Below are positions 11,361 to 21,966 of a stretch of DNA of 64,000 nt, piece after piece. The position numbers and the translations under genes are program-made. Positions within the stretch are counted from its first letter, which is position 1. Every line of letters begins with the position of its first letter. The notes under the pieces were generated by a model. The model was not told the origin of the DNA. It did no database searches and saw only the letters and a program-made list of their open reading frames with translations. Source of the DNA: Molossus alvarezi (lineage: Eukaryota > Chordata > Mammalia > Chiroptera > Molossidae); the NCBI GenBank assembly GCA_037176705.1, contig CM073898.1, forward strand, positions 36,707,488 through 36,771,487. Reading direction: 5' to 3'.

Positions 11361-11550
11361 CCCTGGCCAGCGTGGCTTAGTTAATTAAGCATCATTCCAT
11401 GCACCAATAGGGTGCTGGTTTGATTTCTGTTCAGGGTGCATGTCCAGGTGTCGGGCTGGATCCCCAGTAGGGGGCATGCAGGAAGACGTTGATTGACTTT
11501 TCACTCTCATATAGATGTTTCTCTCTCTCCCTCTCCCTTCCTGGTACACA
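11361..11550 (+). mobile_element. Ves SINE, diverged
   Basis: It begins ccctggccagcgtggctta with the head region, and a degraded B-box (gctggtttgatttctg) is followed by gggtgcatgtccagg, the gatccccagtagggggcatg block and the ctctctcccctctccc-type pyrimidine tract. No A-tail is attached here. A run of A at 11637-11658 lies about 90 bp downstream and may be the displaced tail. Confidence 0.85.
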
Positions 11551-11659
11551 GATCTCAGCTGTGACTCTGGTTTCTTCTGTCTCAATAGATAGCAGGAAAG
11601 TTAATTGTCCTGCAGTCTTAATCTTCAGATGAATGTAAAAAAAAAAAAAAAAAAAAAAT

Positions 11660-12740
11660 TGATGTTTTTAGTTTGTTCAGCTTTTTGTTGTAAGGATGGG
11701 GGTTGTGACTTCTAAACTCTTTACGTGGAGTTGTTATTGATTTTTAACAATATGCATTTACTTAAAACAATATTGATTATTTGTTCAGCAAACAATTATT
11801 GAGCCCCTAATCTGTCTAGACACTATACTATGTGTAGTGACCTTAAAGAGGAGCCAATCAGATTATGTCTCTGAAATCTCTTTCCATCAGTAAAGTAGAT
11901 ACTGATTTCTTGACTTTCCTAATTATTGGAAAGAGTGTCAGGATTCTCTAAAATAAAAGATATCCTTTTTCATTTCTGTATGGCTGATACAACATCAAAT
12001 GTGTAATTTCTGTGCAGAGGCATTTGCTTCCCCTCCTGGAGTCGAGCTTTTGAGTGTGATTTGCACTTCCTGCTGCTTAGCTTCAGGCAAGGGAAGGGGT
12101 GACAGCTCTGATTTGAAGAATTAGACTAATTGCACTAAACACCCGAGGTTCTCAAGGAATGTGCAAATATAGAAAATCAATTTTATAGTATTATTATACA
12201 ATTTTACAGTGTGTAATAATATATTTATGAAGATTCAACTTCAAAAATAGAAGTAGAGACAATGTACATAAACAAAAATAAAACCAAAGTAGGCTCTATG
12301 CCCAGAAATCCAGAGCAATAAACTAAGTACAGCAGAAAAAATATTGCCAAAAAAGAAGAGTTTTCAGACATGCTTAAACAGTACTTTGAAAATAATTTTG
12401 CCCAAATTGAAAGAGGATTGAATATCAAGCTATGGTAGGAAAGCAATAATTTTCTACAGAAAAAGACTTTATAGAATATCTATATGAACATTTGAAGTTA
12501 GCAATTAGGACATTAATGATCAAAAGTAATATATTGTCAGTACTCAAGGTTTGCACTAAAATTCATCTTCTGACTGCCAGTTCATGGTTTCATCTACACA
12601 GACAAGAGCTTTATCTATAGTTTCATATTCTTCATATATTAGTCTTAAGTACAATTTATTAGCAGAACTTAGACAAATAAAACAAACTGGGAAAAATGAT
12701 GACATTAATATAAGTAACTAGTATATCTTTGTTATCAGAG
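11660..12740. other. Mostly unassigned stretch
   Basis: A short block at about 11790-11840 (caaacaattattgagcccc...agacactatactatg) resembles a widespread ancient mammalian repeat with a 'tttattgagcacc...cactgttct' core, also seen at 61.74 kb. I cannot name the family. The rest, including the 73-residue minus-strand frame at 12225-12446, shows no signature. Confidence 0.4.
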
Positions 12741-13470
12741 GGGAGAGGACCTTATCTCCTCCAGTTGCTAGTGGAGATGGATTTCTTGCAATATCCCAAG
12801 AGAGAATTTTCTAAGATTTGCACAGGAGGAAGAGATATAATAAAAAGCTTTATTTCTGTGGAGTTAAATCCCTGAGTTTCCAAAGTTCCATTCCCCTTTG
12901 TCCTGCCAAAAAGAAGTGTATCTGGGGCTTGAGTAGAGCTAACATCAGAGCCAGTGTCTGCAGTTTCCTTTTCATGTTAGAGCTGGATTCAGTCCAGCGT
13001 TAAGGTAGCTTAGCTTGTGCTTCCTGCTGCAATCCATTAGTTCATTGCATGTGGGGTCCACATGGCTGTGGGTCATACAAGGGAATGCAAGGGAGCCAAG
13101 AGTCACAATGTCACGAGCCAAGCTGCCAAGAGCAACAAAAAAGATAATTTATTTGTTTAGGGGATTATGTATTCCCAAATCAAGTTTTCACGTGATTGCA
13201 GTGGCCACGCCGTTCTGGCCAAAGATGTCTTTTGCCAGGTAAAACTGACAGGCAGGTACCTTCCCTATGTCACCCCAACTTTACTGGGCATGTGTCTATC
13301 TTCCCTCTGTTGGATCCCTTCCCCCAGTGTTTTGTAGGGAATAGGCTGGTGGTCCCCTGGAGAGTATAAAGTTGCAGCTTCCTGGCGAAGCTGCCCAAAT
13401 GACATACCTATCATGTCTGAATCCCCCCTTTGCTCCCTTCCTGTTATCAATAACTAGCTAATTACAGCAG
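12740..13470 (-). mobile_element. Probable solo LTR of an endogenous retrovirus (family not assigned)
   Basis: Read on the minus strand, the block starts near 13466 (tgctgtaattagctag or close to it) and ends near 12788 (gggatattgca). It has the texture of an LTR: a mixed-base U3 richer in G and C than its surroundings, an aataaagcttttt polyadenylation signal (12842-12853 on the plus strand), and a pyrimidine-rich gtg-containing stretch just after it. No retroviral gene or primer-binding site adjoins it, so it would be a solo LTR. The exact ends and target duplication could not be fixed. The family is unknown to me, and a non-LTR origin is possible. Confidence 0.5.
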
Positions 13471-14478
13471 TATCAGATTCATAAGAATGATAAATATGGT
13501 GCCATAATCTACTGATACATAGACACATCATTTTATCATTTTGTTTTGTCATATCTAAAATAAAAATGTTTAGTAAATTTTGTACAAATGTGTGTCTCCA
13601 TTGGTTCATTTTTTTAAAATCTGGCTATTGAAAAAAAAAAATTAACAAATCAGTAAAAACTATCTTCTCCCCATCAAACAGGTTAAATTTTCTTTTTATG
13701 GAATGCGTTGTAGTTTGATTTATACATTAGTAGCTATTGATAAATGACTTCAAATCAATATGTGTTTTGGCTTCACCTCAGACAGTACTAGTCTGTCAAG
13801 TTTCAACATGCCAGAGACAGAAGCACAAAGCACTCCTGAACAATCAACACTGACTTTTGGAATTGAAGTATAACATCACTATTAAATTCTGTGATGATTC
13901 TTTTTTGTTTTAAAATTGTTTTGGCATCAAGTGTTTACAGAGATTATATTTGTCTTTGTGCATCTAAAATGGCAATTTAAAGTCATTGGCATGGCCTTGA
14001 ATCCTCCGTTGTTTTTCAAATTGTTAGGTGCCCATGAAAACAAATGGTGCCTTTTTATCTCTCACATATGTTTTTATCTTTTATCATTATAAAGTGAATA
14101 CAATAATATATTTGAACATAATTTAAAAAGTATTATCTTGTGTAGGCCAAAAGAGGCAAATAAAATTAAATGTGCACGTGTGTGCCAGGAGTGGGGAACC
14201 ATGGAGTGGCAGAGGTTGGGGTAGGTAAACCAAGGCATAGCAGAAGCAGAGAATGGTTATGAACATAGACTATGGATAAGATAATTGGTCAGTCGATGTA
14301 GACAGTCAGCTACAGAGAAGAGAATTATAACAAGTAAATAGACCCATGAAATTTTTGTAAATATGAAATCGATGTAATCAACTAGAGCAGTAGGTGTGAA
14401 GATGAAGACCTATCAGAGATTTGCAGTAGAAAAACTGACGAAAAGGAGCAGAATATGTATTTATCCATGCCTTCTAGG
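13471..14478. other. Unassigned stretch, about 1 kb
   Basis: AT-rich, non-repetitive sequence. No repeat, exon or RNA gene is recognised. Confidence 0.5.
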
Positions 14479-14651
14479 ATGTTGATTCTCAGACTTTGAA
14501 ATACATACAAATCATCTGGGGATCTTGTTAAAATACATATTTTAACATTTAACATACGAGATCTCAGAACTGGAGCCTGAGATCTTCTAACAAGCTCCCA
14601 GGTGATGTCCATAATGTTGGTCCATGGACCATACATTGTTTAGCAAGATTC
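14479..14651 (+). mobile_element. MER5A-type non-autonomous hAT-Charlie element
   Basis: The order attctcagactttgaa, caaatcatctggggatcttg, ttaaaatacatatttt, then ctaacaagctcccaggtgat and ggtccatggaccatac is that of MER5A. The terminal inverted repeats are eroded. Confidence 0.87.
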
Positions 14652-15366
14652 TAAACACGTATTTTATTTTAGCTCTGGCATATTCACCAAACTATGAAGA
14701 AACTCATAAAGTTACTGAACTGAGCTAGTTATCGTAATTGGTTTAATAAAATGTAAATAATACTAGAGCCAAATATTAGAGCTAATGCCATTCAGAGTAG
14801 TAAGATACTTCTATTATTTTAACAGAAAAAGTGATATGGAAAATTCTAGAAACCTGGATTTTTTTTCTCCGTTGGCATTTGGTAAGGTGTGTGTGTGTGT
14901 GTGTGTGTGATGGTATTTAGTTTGTTTTTATATAGTCACTAATTGTGTAGGAAAGGCAGTCTCTGTGAGGGTGATTGCTCAGCTAATTTTCTGTATCTTG
15001 CTATATCCAATTGGCTAGTACATAGGATTTGCTTCCTTAGGGATAAAGGGCAAATGAATTTGTTTAAATAGTTTCATTCCATGTAAACAGCAGTGCTTTT
15101 TTTTTGGTGAAACCTCATTTAGAAATGTGCCAGTATCATGATATAAGGCATTTATTTAAATTAAATGATATTTTGGAACAGGGCTTTGTGAAACAAAAAC
15201 ATACTCAGCATCTTCATTGAAGGTAAGAAAGTTAAGGTTTAAAAAATATAATTGAACTTGGTCAAAGCATAATAAGAATATTCTTCTGTCTGAATAGAAA
15301 AAACTATGTGTATCATCTTTATGAATTTAGAGTTTAAAGAATTTGGCATGCATAAATACCAATACA
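14652..15366. other. Mostly unassigned stretch with a GT microsatellite
   Basis: The only structure seen is the (GT)n tract at 14887-14909. The remaining sequence is AT-rich and unassigned. Confidence 0.5.
14887..14909 (+). repeat. (GT)n microsatellite
   Basis: About eleven uninterrupted GT units. Confidence 0.95.
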
Positions 15367-15370
15367 TTAT

Positions 15371-15410
15371 TACTATCTATCTATATCTATCTATTTATCT
15401 AATCTATCAA
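15371..15410 (+). repeat. (CTAT)n microsatellite, interrupted
   Basis: Ctat units with single-base interruptions. Confidence 0.85.
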
Positions 15411-15584
15411 ATTATTCATTGCCTATTTTTATATATTTATTCTACATGTTAACTAGCACCCTTTTACAGAGAAGAGTAATATTACTTACTGCAGAATTGT
15501 GAAATTACTTACTAGTTCACTGATTACTTAGCTTTGCTTTGAGTGAGAATGTAAGCCATAGATTGTAAAGGCTGCTTCCAAAGT

Positions 15585-15668
15585 GAAGTTTAGCTACCCA
15601 TATGATCTCGTGCAAGTCACTCAGCCCCTGAGACTATTTCTTCACGGATAGAATAGAGCATGGCTGGA
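15585..15668 (+). mobile_element. MIR SINE fragment
   Basis: The block gatctcgtgcaagtcactc, then agcccctgagactatttctt and cacggatagaatagag, corresponds to the MIR core 'gaccttgggcaagtcacttaacc...ctcagtttcctcatctgtaaaatg' in diverged form. Confidence 0.6.
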
Positions 15669-16173
15669 GACTTGGAAAATGGGGATCAGTACTGAATGAT
15701 GTAAAGGTCTCTAGGTTTTCTATTGATAGTATAATGTCAATAAAGATATCATAAAGAAAAGTTATCATCTGAAAGGTGAGGACAAATTATGTATATTGGG
15801 AAAATATCTTTACAATGACTTAAACAATTGCATGAGACACTAATTTTAGTTACTAACTTATGGGCAGAAATACCATGTAACTACTTTCTAATGACCTAGT
15901 CAATGTTGCTTGTTTATTAAATTATCAAATGATTACCACAGAATGTCAAGATAATTACTTTGGGTCTGATTCAGTCTCAACATGTCCCTGAAGCTGTAGA
16001 GGCTGCTTAGGCCTGGAGATTTTTCCCTGTGGTTTTCAGCTGCATAGACATTCCTTCTGTTTGAAGTCATAAACCTCTCCTTTGACTGTCACCTACATCC
16101 CCATACAGCCACTGGTGCATAGGGCCTTAGGCAATTTCATGTAAAATCTTGGCTTCACTACAGGAGCCTAGAA
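15669..16173. other. Unassigned stretch
   Basis: Nothing recognised. It ends at the target site of the following SINE. Confidence 0.5.
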
Positions 16174-16186
16174 ATATAATTCTTGA

Positions 16187-16406
16187 GTCCGGCCAGTGTG
16201 GCTTAGTGGTTCAGCGTCAACCCATGCACCAAGGTCACCAGTTCGATTCCTGGCCAGGACACATGCCCAGGTTGTGGGCCCAATCCCCAGTGGGGGACAT
16301 GCAGGAGGTGGCCAATTAATGTTCTCTGCCATTGATGTTTCTCTCTCTCTCCCTCTCACTTCCTCTCTCTCTAAAATCAATAAAGGAAAAAAATTTTTTT
16401 TTAATT
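16187..16406 (+). mobile_element. Ves SINE, full length
   Basis: It begins gtccggccagtgtggctta and carries a clear B-box (agttcgattcctgg), the ggcccaatccccagtgggg block, the pyrimidine-rich body and a ctaaaatcaataaagg tail. Thirteen-base target duplications are perfect: 16174-16186 and 16407-16419 (atataattcttga). Confidence 0.96.
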
Positions 16407-16554
16407 ATATAATTCTTGATACTAACCAACAGTCTTAGAAAGAAATGATCTAGCACCCACTAATCTGCTTTGAAGTACCCTCTCTTCTGAGCATTATCCT
16501 TCTGTTTTGTTAACTCTTCTCCAAGGTTCTGTGTTATCTGGTGACTGATTGATT

Positions 16555-16770
16555 GATTGATTTAACTGAGGTACAGTTGTCAAATAAAATTGTATATTTA
16601 TAAGGAGTACAATGTGATGATTTGATATACATATACATTGTGAAATGATTATCACAATCAAGTCAATACATGCACCATAACCTCATATAGTTACCCTATA
16701 TTTTTGTGTGTGAGAGAAAGCTTAGATCTACTCTCTTAGCAAATTTAAAGTACACAATATAGTATTATTA
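16555..16770 (-). mobile_element. Old L1 3' UTR, part A (left half)
   Basis: The reversed 3' UTR of an old L1M-type element: ggtacagttgtcaaataaaa, tacattgtgaaatgattatc, catgcaccataacctc, gatctactctcttagc and tacacaatatagtatta. Its continuation is found 2.4 kb away at 19158-19226, so later insertions split it. Confidence 0.8.
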
Positions 16771-17575
16771 TTTTTAAGGTGATTTTTTTCAGCTTTATTG
16801 AGATATAATTGACTATACCATTGTACAAGTTTAAGGTATATAATGTGATGATTTAATGATACATGTATATAACACAAAATATTTACCAAAAAAAAAAAAA
16901 AAAAAAGGATGCCCTGGCCGGTTTGGCTCAGCGGTTAGAGCGTCGGCCTGCGGTCCTGAGAGACCCGGGTTCGGTTCCCGCTAAGGGCATGTACCTCAGT
17001 TGCAGTTTGTCCCCGGCCCTGGTTGGTCGTGTGGGTGGCAGCCACTCGATGTGTTCCTTTCATATCGATGTTTCTCTCTCTCTCTCTGTTCCTCTCTCTC
17101 CCTCCCACTCTACCTGAACAAAAAATAGAAAAATGTCCTCAGGTGAGGATAAAAAAAAAAAAAAAAAGGTTAGCTAGGACATCCTCCTCTCACATAATTA
17201 CATTTTGTAGTTGTTATGGGGAGGATATTTAAAATCTACTCTTACAGCAACTTTCAAGTATACATTACAGTTTGCTAACTGTAGTCACCATGCTGTACAT
17301 TAGATTCCCAGAACTAAATTATAACTAGAAGTCTATATCATTTGATCAATATCTCTTCATTTTTTCCTAACCTCAGCTCATAGCAACCATCACTGTACAT
17401 TGTTTCTATGAGTTTGGCTTTTTTACATTTCACATGTAAGTGATATCATATAGTATTTATCTTTCTGTCTGACTTATCTCAGCATAATGCTCAATGATGT
17501 TGCAAATGACAGCATTTCTTTCTGCTGGCTAAATAATAATCCATCATATATGTTATATATATATGATCACACTTC
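16771..17575 (-). mobile_element. L1 3' UTR, copy B, nested in copy A and split by a Ves SINE
   Basis: It restarts at the L1 3' end (cagctttattgagatataat) and continues past the SINE at 16911-17167 with gcaactttcaagtatacatt, gtcaccatgctgtacattag and tatgagtttggctttttt. The sequence repeats what copy A already covers, so it is a separate element, not a continuation. Confidence 0.75.
16911..17167 (+). mobile_element. Ves SINE, long subtype
   Basis: Starts gccctggccggtttggctca with an intact A-box region and B-box (ggttcggttcc, 16968-16978). The middle has ttgcagtttgtccccggcc and cactcgatgtg, the body is CT-rich, and the tail is aatgtcctcaggtgaggat followed by poly(A). It entered an A-run, so the duplication is A-rich and cannot be measured exactly. 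Both promoter boxes look nearly undamaged. Confidence 0.95.
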
Positions 17576-17584
17576 CTTTTTAAA

Positions 17585-18275
17585 AATATTTCAGTGCTTT
17601 AAGTATGTCAAAGAATTTTATTTTGTATTGAATTTATTAGGGTGACATTGGTTGCCCAAATTATATAGGTTCAGGGGTAGAATTCTATAATATATCTTCT
17701 GTACATTGTACTGTGAGTCAAATCTCCTTCCATCACATTTATCCCCACTTTATCCTCTTCTACTTCTATCTACCTACACTGTTTCCCTCTGGTAATTACC
17801 ATACTGTTGTCTGTATCTATGAGGTTGATGGAGGTGTTTATTTTGCTTAGTCCTCCAACCCTGCTCCCCTCTGATAGCTGTTAATCTGTTCTCCATATCT
17901 GTGAGTCTGTCTCAATTTTGTTAGTTTATTTTGTTCATTAGATTCCACATATATGTGAAATCATACGGTACTTCTCTTTCTCTGACTGGCTTATTCAATG
18001 TAGCATACAGGTCCATCCATGCTGGTGCAAAAGGTAAGATTTCATTCTTTTTTATGGCAGGGTAGTATGCCATTTTGTAAACATACCACAGCTTTTTTTG
18101 TCCACTCATCTATTGATAGGGACGTGGGCTGCTTCCAGATCTTGGCTATTGTAAATAATGCTGAATATAGGGATGAGTATATTCTTTTGAATTAGTGTTT
18201 TGGTTTGTTTTTCAGATATAGCCTCAGAAGTGGAATTGGTGGGTCATAAGACAGTTTTATTTTTAATTTTTTTAA
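17585..18275 (-). mobile_element. Bat L1 3' segment (normal part of a 5'-inverted insertion)
   Basis: Reversed bat L1 3' UTR (tattagggtgacattggttg, ctctggtaattaccatactg) followed by the end of ORF2 (ccatccatgctggtgc, tcatctattgatagg, tggctattgtaaataatgc). At 18275 it switches abruptly to ORF2 sequence in the opposite orientation. Confidence 0.88.
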
Positions 18276-19158
18276 AGAGCAAGAACTAAAAGTGTTTCCC
18301 TTAAGATCAGAAACAAGACAGGGACGTCAACTTTCACTACTCTTATTCAACATAGTACTGAAAGTCCTAGCCAAAGCAATCATACAAGAAGAAAGAAAAG
18401 ATATCCAAATTGAAAAGGAAGAAGTAAAGCTGCCATTATTTGCAGATGACATGATACTTTATATATAGAACACTAAAGATTACACCAAAAAACTACTGAT
18501 AAATGCATTCAGTAAAGTAGCAGGACACAAAATAAATATGCATAAATCAATTGCATTTATATATATCAATAATGAACTATTAGAAAGGGAAACTAAGAAA
18601 ACAACTCCATTTACAATTGCATCAATAAAATACCAAGGAATAAATTTAACCAAGGATATAAAAGACCTGTATTCAAAAAATTATAAGACACCAAAGAAAG
18701 AAATTGAAGAAGATGCAAATAAATGGAAGCATATACTATGTTCATGGATAGGAAGAATTAACATCATTAAAATGTCCATACTATCCAATGCAATCTATAG
18801 ATTCAATGCAATTCATATCAAGATACCAATGGCATATTTCACAGAACAGAACAAATATTCCAAAATTTTATATGGAACCACAAAAGACCCAGAATAGCCA
18901 CAGCAATCTTGAGAAAGAAGAATAAAGTTGGAAGAACCACACTAATTAATATCAAACTATACTATAAGGATATAATAATCAAAATAGTATGTTACTGGCA
19001 TAAAAACAGATATATAGGTCAATGGAACATAATAGAGAGCCCAAAAATAAACCTGTACCTTTATGTTCAATTAATATTGGATAAAGTTGGCAAGAACATA
19101 CAATGGGGTAAAGATAGTCTATTCAATAAATGGTGTTGGGAAAATTGGACAGATATGT
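18276..19158 (+). mobile_element. L1 ORF2 segment, inverted relative to its 3' part
   Basis: Plus-strand reverse-transcriptase coding sequence. The LFADDMILY core lies at about 18436-18462, with the FADD box at 18439-18450, and a stop follows at 18466-18468. Further on, blocks such as [12 protein letters not shown] and [16 protein letters not shown] fit the ORF2 thumb and linker region. Joined at 18275/18276 to a minus-strand L1 3' end, it has the structure produced by twin priming. The longest open piece (18538-18897, 119 residues) is only part of ORF2, and the product would not be functional. Confidence 0.88.
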
Positions 19159-19226
19159 ACACTACAGTATTAACTATAATCATCATGATGTATATTAGAT
19201 CCTCAGAATTTTTCATCTTATAACTA
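19158..19226 (-). mobile_element. Old L1 3' UTR, part A (right half)
   Basis: The sequence acagtattaactataatcat, gatgtatattagatcctc and catcttataact resumes where 16770 stopped. The overlap acacaatatagtatta / acactacagtatta at the two junctions looks like the target duplication of the nested insertion. Confidence 0.7.
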
Positions 19227-19230
19227 ATAG

Positions 19231-19323
19231 TTTTTTTTGTGTTTGTTTTTATTTTTTTTATCCTCACCCGAGGACATTTTTCCATGTTTTGTTCAGATAG
19301 ATTGGGAGGGAGGGAGAGAGTGA

Positions 19324-19357
<34 letters not shown>

Positions 19358-19531
19358 CATCAACGTGAAAGGGACACATCGAGTGGTTGCCACCCGCACG
19401 ACCCAACCAGGGCCGGGGACAAACTGCATCCGAGACTGCAACCGAGGTACGTGCCCTTAGCAGGAACCAAACCTGGGTCTCTCTGGACCATAGGCCGACA
19501 CTCTTAACTTCTGAGGCAAACCGACCAGGGC
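19231..19531 (-). mobile_element. Ves SINE, long subtype, with expanded GA tract
   Basis: Reversed Ves: the tail (atcctcacccgaggacattt), a purine-rich body whose (GA)n part at 19327-19354 has expanded, then cacatcgagtggttgcc, gggccggggacaaactgc, the reversed B-box (aggaaccaaacctggg) and the head end (ccgaccaggg). Flanks 19220-19230 and 19532-19542 match at 10 of 11 bases (ataactaatag / atgactaatag). Confidence 0.95.
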
Positions 19532-19544
19532 ATGACTAATAGCT

Positions 19545-20020
19545 TTAAGAAATAAACAAAGCAACAAGATAAAAAAAAAAACTAAAATTGACTACTTTTG
19601 ATAGCTTCTGTTTTCTTGACCCCATTACCTTTCTCATTCCCTATTTTGTTTAGCTCTTGGTCAGTATTTGGAGGTTATCTCATCCACTGAAGATAGTAAT
19701 TCATAAAGTATATGATGGTCATGTTTTACTGACAGCTATTTCAAAGGAGTTGGCTTTCAAACCTGTAAAGACATTTCACTACCAGAAAGTTTGTATTTTC
19801 TTTATGTAAGTTCACTTGCCAGGAGTTTGCATGTGATTAATTGCATTTGAAGTACAGAGAAAGTTCTATCATGGAAGATGACCACATTAAAAATCATTTA
19901 AAAAGAGTATGAGGTATTCTTTCTTCTACTAAGTACTATTATCTTTTTAAATTAGAGCTAAATTAGTTTTTCCACTGCATGAACACAGAATATCTTTCTA
20001 TATCTTTGTATCTTCTCAGA
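19545..20020. other. Unassigned stretch
   Basis: AT-rich, nothing recognised. Confidence 0.5.
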
Positions 20021-20024
20021 TCTT

Positions 20025-20314
20025 GATAGTATCATACCAAGTGAAATAAATCAGATGGAAAAGGACAAGAACCATACAATTTCACTCATATGCTCATAGA
20101 TACAGACAACAGTATGGTGGTTACCAGAGGGGAAGGAGGGTAAATGAAGGATTATGACAGTTAAGGGGGTAAAATATATCATGACAGAAGAGACTAGATT
20201 TTAGGTAGTGAGCACACAGTGCAATATATAGATGGTGTATTATCAAATTGTACACCTCACACTTAAATAATATTTTTAACCAATGTTATCCCAATAAATT
20301 TAATTTTTAAAGTA
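20025..20314 (+). mobile_element. L1 3' end, plus strand
   Basis: End of ORF2 (caagtgaaataaatcagatg, gacaagaaccatac) followed by a 3' UTR with gtggttaccagaggggaagg, caaattgtacacctcac and a ccaatgttatcccaataaat end, as in bat and other laurasiatherian L1 copies. Confidence 0.85.
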
Positions 20315-20897
20315 AATAAATTAGAGCTAACTTAAAGTAATACTAGATTTAAGACTCTGCAAAATCAACTATGTTAGAATCAATCTCTTCTCCCTTGGTA
20401 AAGTGATTTGATTTGTCTTACTTTAAAATGACATGGTATTTTTTCTAATACTGTGTTTAATTTTAAACACATTTCCTGTATAAAAATGTTCTTGCTCTAC
20501 CCAACAATTCTAGAATATTTTGTTTAACTATCTTTTATATTTGTTTACAGATTATATTAGGAAACTCCAGCTTGATATAAATCAGATGCTCATAATGTGG
20601 CCAGATAATTGGTATTGATCAGTGGTAGAATCAATTTTTAAGTAAACAGAAAAGAACTTAGATTTAATCAATTAAGTGCCAAAAAATAGTGATTTTATGG
20701 CTTGGATGTTGTATTCAGCAGGGGCACCTCTGCCATCACAGGACCACTGCCTCACACCCATAGCAACCTTGTCTTTTCTTTATTTGCTGGAGCTAGAGAT
20801 AGGATAATAAGGGTTTGGGGGCAGGAAAGATACTAACTGATGCCCAGCGGGTGGGCATAGGACAGCAGGTCTCATCCTGTCACTGGTTTATTTACCT
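20315..20897. other. Unassigned stretch
   Basis: AT-rich to 20700, then a short GC-richer part (20700-20890) without a recognised family or reading frame. Confidence 0.45.
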
Positions 20898-21012
20898 GGT
20901 TTCTTAACTAGACCATGAATTTCTCAGATTAAAGACCTTATTTCATTCATCTCCATACCCAATCAGCAATGTGCCTGGCTTAGTATGTGAATTGATGAAT
21001 GAATTAATTGCT
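20898..21012 (+). mobile_element. LINE-2 3' end
   Basis: The L2 3' end pattern is visible: ctagaccatgaatttctcag, agaccttatttcattcatc, catacccaatcagcaatgtg, cctggcttagtatg and a gaatgaatta terminus. Confidence 0.65.
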
Positions 21013-21375
21013 ATTTAGAATGACCTGAATTATTACAGTGCCTTGGAAATAAATACTGTGGTTAAGAAAGAAGCCATAGCAATGTGTTGTGGTTTAAAAT
21101 CAATGTTAATCATTTCTTATTAAATTTGGTGGAAGGGCACTTGGCTTATGGCTGAGTCCCACCTGCCTGCATCACTGTGTGTTGCCCCAGCAGGGTCCAG
21201 AGGCCCTGATGAGTTGGCCACGTGAAGTTAATGGCTGGGACACTGCTGACTTCGGAAACTGCTGTAGCTGAGAGATCACGAACATTTGCCAGGAAAGTAC
21301 ATCAAAGATGTTTTCTGGCCTTGATGGCTTCTGATGAAAAATCAATAACCACTCAAATCATTGCCCTCCTGGACT
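21013..21375. other. Upstream flank of the ARHGAP20-like pseudogene
   Basis: Mixed composition with no coding signature. A block at about 21308-21345 (gttttctggccttgatggc, then tctgatgaaaaatcaat) resembles a reversed L1 ORF1 stretch like the one at 2770-2810, but it could also be retrocopied 5' UTR. Confidence 0.35.
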
Positions 21376-21469
21376 ATGTCTCCCCAGCAGGGGACTCTAG
21401 GGGGGCAGCCTGGAAGCTCCTCCTTCCTGACAGGTGTGTCTAGGTCAGGGGAGTCGCAGTACCAAGAAG

Positions 21470-21966
21470 GTGAGGACACTGAGCCATGCCCAGTGATGTG
21501 GCCGCCACACCACAGGAGATGCACTCACCTCACATGGCCCTCCCTACCTGCCATGGGGGCATGCAAGCCTGTGGCTGGGGGACTTCACACTGGGGGCTTT
21601 AAGCCTCCTATGAGAGTTCTAATTCCAGAACTCCCACCTACTCCTATCACAACTAGACCAGCTGCACCACCACCTCCCAATCATCCCAATACCCTTTGCC
21701 TTCTCCCAAATCTCCCAGGAACTCTACAGGTTTGAGTCTAATAACTCTCTGAACCAACTCAGCAGTCTCAGATTCCCTTCATCCACTGTGGGGTAAATGA
21801 GCAGCCCTGCTCCCCAGCCAGAAGGGGTGGTACTGGCACACAGCCTTCCTCTGGCCCCTCCAGATGTGGGATCCAGGGTCTCCCCTAAGAACCCTGGGAC
21901 ACATGACCTCCTGACCAAGAGGTCACCTTCCACATCATCAGGCAGGCTGCGTCTGACAGGACGAAG
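21470..21966 (+). other. Intron-like segment inside the pseudogene
   Basis: The homology to the protein start stops at ...accaagaag (21469), followed by gtgagg, a good splice-donor sequence, and restarts near 21960-21967 after an AG. No protein similarity lies between. The length is about 490-497 bp. Two acceptor positions are possible (ctgacag at 21959, or gacgaag at 21966); the second gives the exact residue join I remember (TKK then KMK). No strong pyrimidine tract precedes it. It is either an intron kept in the copied transcript or unrelated inserted sequence. Confidence 0.5.

Noticed and set aside
16911..16985. A genuine tRNA gene, suggested by good A- and B-boxes
   Set aside because: The segment continues into the Ves body and A-tail, and the same sequence recurs at many sites. 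It is the SINE head.
18538..18897. 119-residue open frame as a possible gene
   Set aside because: It is a piece of L1 ORF2 in an inverted, truncated element, not a host gene.
19067..19441. 124-residue minus-strand frame
   Set aside because: It crosses from L1 remnants into a Ves SINE; its serine/leucine repeats are the translated CT-rich SINE body.
21361..21735. 124-residue frame at the start of the ARHGAP20-like copy as a functional short protein
   Set aside because: Only about the first 25 residues match the protein start; the rest reads through the intron-like segment in the wrong frame. The locus as a whole has several breaks.
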